From Mycolicibacterium rhodesiae JS60 (lineage in GTDB: Bacteria > Actinomycetota > Actinomycetes > Mycobacteriales > Mycobacteriaceae), in contig AGIQ01000008.1 in NCBI GenBank assembly GCA_000230935.2, positions 62,001 to 126,000 of the forward strand: DNA of 64,000 nucleotides, written 5' to 3'. Below the pieces are notes generated by a model, which saw only the letters and a program-made list of their open reading frames with translations, did not search any database and was not told the DNA's origin. Every line of letters starts with the position of its first letter. Within the stretch, counting starts at the first letter, position 1. This document shows positions 61,261 to 64,000 of this stretch, one piece after another. A program made the translations under genes and the position numbers.

Positions 61261-62976
61261 ATGGGTGTACCGGTCTACAAACGCATTCTCGACCTGTTCG
61301 AGGCCGAGGGCGTCAACACACTGTTCGGCATCCCGGACCCGAACTTCGTGCACATGTTCACCGAGGCCGAAGCCCGCGGCTGGTCGGTCGTCGCACCGCA
61401 CCACGAGCTGAGCGCCGGCTTCATGGCCGAGGCGGCCTCCCGGATGACCGGCAAGCCCGGTCTGTGCATCGGCACCCTCGGGCCGGGGATGGCCAATATC
61501 GCCGGCGCGATCCAGTGCGCACTCGTCGAGAACTCGCCGGTGATCTTCCTCGGCGGTCAGCGGGCCCGCGTCACCGAGCGCCGGGTGCGCCGCGGCCGCA
61601 TCCAATTCGTGCAGCAGGAGCCGCTTTTCGCGGCATCGGTCAAGTACAGCAGCTCCATCGAGTATGCCGACCAGACCGACGAGATCATCCACGAGGCCAT
61701 CCGCAAGGCGATGTCGGGCACCCCGGGCCCGACCTACGTCGAGTTCCCGTCGCACGTGATCCTTTCCGAGCTCGATGTTGCGGACGCGCCGCCGCCGAGT
61801 GCCTACCGGCTGGTCAACCAGGGCGCCGGTGCTCGCGAGGTGGCCGAGGCCGCCAAGCTGATCCGCGAGGCGAAGAGCCCGGTGCTGCTCGTCGGCCACG
61901 GGGTGCACACCTCGCGCACCCAGCAGGAGGTCAAGGAGTTGGCCGATCTGATGGCCTGCCCGGTGATCCAGACCTCCGGTGGCACCTCGTTCATCCCCGG
62001 CCTGCAGGACCGGACGTTCCCGTACCTGTTCTCGCCGGCCGCCAACGAGGCCGTGGAGGAATCCGACCTGTGTGTCGCGCTGGGCACCGAACTCGGTGAA
62101 CCCATGCACTACGGCAAGACTCAGCATTGGGCCGCGAACAACGCGAACCGCAAATGGGTGTACGTCGAACAGGATCCGACCGCCATCGGCGTGAACCGGC
62201 CCGTCGACGTGGCGCTGGTGGGCGATCTGCGCGGCGTGGTGCCGCAGCTGGTCGAGGCACTCCGCGACACGCCGCGTGCCCCGTCGGCCAACCTGGACAA
62301 CCTGATCAAGGCCGATGCCGCTGAGCTAGCCCGGGTGGCTGAGGAGGCTCCGCGTGGCCGCACCCCGGTGCACCCGGCCCGGTTCGTGGTCGAGGCGACC
62401 AAGGCGTTCGACGAACACACGGACGACGGCATCATGGTCCGCGACGGCGGTGCGACGGTGATCTTCGGTTGGACGTACTCGCAGACCAAGCCTCGCGACG
62501 TGATCTGGAATCAGAACTTCGGTCACCTGGGGACCGGTCTGCCGTACGCGGTGGGCGCCTCGGTCGCCGAGGGTGGCAAGCGTCCGGTGATGTTAGTGAC
62601 CAGTGACTCGGCATTCCTGTTCCACATCGCCGAATTGGAGACCGCGGCCCGGGAGAACCTGCCGCTGGTGTGTGTGGTCGGCGTGGACCATCAGTGGGGC
62701 CTCGAAGTCGGTGTCTACAAGCGCACGTTCTCCCAGCCTTCGCCGCAGCCAGGGGTGCACTGGAGCAAGGACGTCCGGATGGACAAGGTCGCCGAGGGAT
62801 TCGGCTGCCACGGTGAGTACGTCGAGAAAGAAGACGAGATCGGCCCCGCCATCAAGCGCGCGTATGCGAGCGGCAAAGTCGGCGTGGTGCATGTGTGCAT
62901 CGACCCGAAGGCCAACTCCGAGGAGATGCCGAAATACGACCGATTCCGGACGTGGTACGCCGAAGGCACCCAATAA
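61261..62976 (+). CDS. Thiamine-diphosphate enzyme, 2-hydroxyacyl-CoA lyase/acetolactate synthase family
   Basis: A 571-residue ThDP enzyme with the three usual domains. The cofactor-activating Glu49 is in PHHELSAGFMAEAASRM. The ThDP/Mg motif is TSDSAFLFHIAELETAARENL followed by DHQWG, a variant in which Asp replaces the usual Asn. SDSAF resembles 2-hydroxyacyl-CoA lyases and oxalyl-CoA decarboxylases. Placed before an aldehyde dehydrogenase it could split a 2-hydroxyacyl-CoA into formyl-CoA and an aldehyde. Acetolactate-synthase-like or benzaldehyde-lyase-like reactions remain possible. AAGGAG precedes the ATG. Confidence 0.88.
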   Translation: MGVPVYKRILDLFEAEGVNTLFGIPDPNFVHMFTEAEARGWSVVAPHHELSAGFMAEAASRMTGKPGLCIGTLGPGMANIAGAIQCALVENSPVIFLGGQRARVTERRVRRGRIQFVQQEPLFAASVKYSSSIEYADQTDEIIHEAIRKAMSGTPGPTYVEFPSHVILSELDVADAPPPSAYRLVNQGAGAREVAEAAKLIREAKSPVLLVGHGVHTSRTQQEVKELADLMACPVIQTSGGTSFIPGLQDRTFPYLFSPAANEAVEESDLCVALGTELGEPMHYGKTQHWAANNANRKWVYVEQDPTAIGVNRPVDVALVGDLRGVVPQLVEALRDTPRAPSANLDNLIKADAAELARVAEEAPRGRTPVHPARFVVEATKAFDEHTDDGIMVRDGGATVIFGWTYSQTKPRDVIWNQNFGHLGTGLPYAVGASVAEGGKRPVMLVTSDSAFLFHIAELETAARENLPLVCVVGVDHQWGLEVGVYKRTFSQPSPQPGVHWSKDVRMDKVAEGFGCHGEYVEKEDEIGPAIKRAYASGKVGVVHVCIDPKANSEEMPKYDRFRTWYAEGTQ

Positions 62977-63003
62977 CACCCTGAGATTGAGGAGGATGTT
63001 GCT

Positions 63004-64000
63004 ATGCGTGAATATCTGAAGTTCTACATCGATGGCCAGTGGGTTGATCCGGTCGAGCTGAAGACCCTTGACGTCGACAACCCCACGCTCGAACAGGTCG
63101 GCGGCACGATCGCCCTCGGCTCCGACGCCGACGTCGACAAGGCCGTCAAGGCCGCCCGCACGGCCTTCAACACGTGGTCGCAGTCCACTCGCGAGGACCG
63201 CCTCGATGCGCTGCAGGCCATCATGGGCGAATACCAGAAGCGCGCCGGCGACCTCGCCGACGCGGTTCATGAGGAGATGGGCGCGCCGCCGTCGCTGGCC
63301 GCCGGGCCGCAGGTGATGATGGGTCTTGGTCACCTGTCGACCGCCATCGACGTCCTGAAGAACTACAACTTCGACGAACAGCGCGGCGAGAGCCTGGTGG
63401 TCAAGGAGCCGATCGGGGTGTGCGGATTGATCACACCGTGGAATTGGCCGATCAACCAGATCGCCTGCAAGGTGTTCCCGGCGCTGTCGGCCGGCTGCAC
63501 GATGGTGCTCAAGCCGTCCGAGGTGGCCCCCTTCTCTGGGCAGATCTTCACCGAAATCATCGATGCCGCCGGTCTTCCTGCCGGCGTGTACAACATGGTC
63601 TTCGGCGACGGACCGGGTGTCGGCGCCGCGCTGTCGAGCCATCCCGACATCGACATGGTGTCGTTCACCGGATCGACGCGGGCCGGCATCGAGGTCGCCC
63701 GCAACGCCGCACCGACGGTCAAGCGGGTAGCCCAGGAACTCGGCGGCAAGAGCCCGAACATCGTGCTCGACGACGAGGCCTTCAGCCAGAGCGTCGCCGC
63801 GGGTGTGGCGGTGATGATGATGAACTCCGGCCAGAGCTGCAACGCGCCGTCGCGGATGCTGGTGCCCAAGACCCGCCTCGAAGAGGCCGTGTCGGTCGCG
63901 CGGGCGACCGCGGAGGGCGTCAAGGTCGGCGACCTGGCCGACAACTCGGCGATCGGACCGGTGGCCTCACGAGCGCAGTTCGACAAGGTCCAGGGGCTGA
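63004..64000 (+). CDS. Aldehyde dehydrogenase, 3' end cut by window edge
   Basis: The open frame starts at ATG 63004 (GAGGAGG upstream) and runs to the right edge, 332 codons visible of about 475–490. It begins MREYLKFYIDGQWVDPVELK and contains ITPWNWPINQIACKV (NAD site), SFTGSTRAGIEVA, the general base Glu245 (QELGGKSPN) and the nucleophile Cys279 (SGQSCNAPSR). It oxidises an aldehyde to an acid with NAD(P). It is 27 bases after the ThDP enzyme gene and probably uses its aldehyde product. Confidence 0.94.
   Translation, partial: MREYLKFYIDGQWVDPVELKTLDVDNPTLEQVGGTIALGSDADVDKAVKAARTAFNTWSQSTREDRLDALQAIMGEYQKRAGDLADAVHEEMGAPPSLAAGPQVMMGLGHLSTAIDVLKNYNFDEQRGESLVVKEPIGVCGLITPWNWPINQIACKVFPALSAGCTMVLKPSEVAPFSGQIFTEIIDAAGLPAGVYNMVFGDGPGVGAALSSHPDIDMVSFTGSTRAGIEVARNAAPTVKRVAQELGGKSPNIVLDDEAFSQSVAAGVAVMMMNSGQSCNAPSRMLVPKTRLEEAVSVARATAEGVKVGDLADNSAIGPVASRAQFDKVQGL

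Overview
The window is a high-GC chromosomal segment from a mycobacterium (Mycolicibacterium/Mycobacterium type). The main reason is the block pyrG – Nudix hydrolase – xerD – parA-like – scpA – scpB – RluB-type pseudouridine synthase – cmk – der (3.8–12.4 kb). It has the order and near-identical lengths known from M. tuberculosis, except that xerD and the parA-like gene are adjacent here. An MPT64 orthologue, a two-domain (767 aa) isocitrate lyase, MmpL and MCE proteins, secreted small proteins and frequent GTG/TTG starts agree with this.

Layout. 1–3.5 kb: a minus-strand set of an MmpL transporter, a divergent isoprenyl-diphosphate-synthase-like protein and a truncated SnoaL-like protein, which may make and export a terpenoid. 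3.8–12.4 kb: the housekeeping block, almost every junction a 4–8 bp start/stop overlap. 12.4–16 kb: a small exported protein, a nitroreductase, a TauE-type permease, tRNA-Pro(GGG) flanked by two broken genes, and a TetR regulator. 16.5–18.9 kb: four membrane-protein genes ending in heme-copper oxidase subunits III and IV without a catalytic subunit. 18.9–31 kb: D-aminoacylase-type amidohydrolase, AraC regulator, secreted DUF4232-like protein, flavin proteins, a deleted amino-acid permease, a CcdA-like protein, TetR, an orphan anti-sigma factor and an App1-type phosphatase. 31–43 kb: MPT64, a purine permease, two exported proteins, a TetR-flanked Rieske oxygenase/reductase pair with a leaderless-type promoter, a decayed SDR, isocitrate lyase 2, an orphan MCE protein with a small ferredoxin, and an NlpC/P60-like protein.

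43.4 kb to the right edge is one divergent catabolic locus of about 20 kb. A six-gene minus-strand arm (SMP-30 lactonase, GntR regulator, acyl-CoA ligase, SDR, acyl-CoA ligase, enoyl-CoA hydratase) faces a plus-strand arm (SDR, Rieske oxygenase, Baeyer-Villiger-type monooxygenase, SDR, class III CoA transferase, two large/small pairs of acyl-CoA dehydrogenases, ThDP lyase, aldehyde dehydrogenase). Two related palindromes in the central promoter region look like operators of the GntR protein. The enzymes together suggest oxygenation and ring opening of a cyclic substrate, CoA activation, beta-oxidation by two-subunit dehydrogenases, and one-carbon shortening by a 2-hydroxyacyl-CoA lyase-like enzyme plus aldehyde dehydrogenase.

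The segment also carries at least five clearly or probably broken genes (nuclease-like, an unnamed conserved protein, permease, SDR, Gfo/Idh oxidoreductase) and a possible sixth fragment. Internal deletion is the commonest lesion, pointing to ongoing decay of accessory functions.
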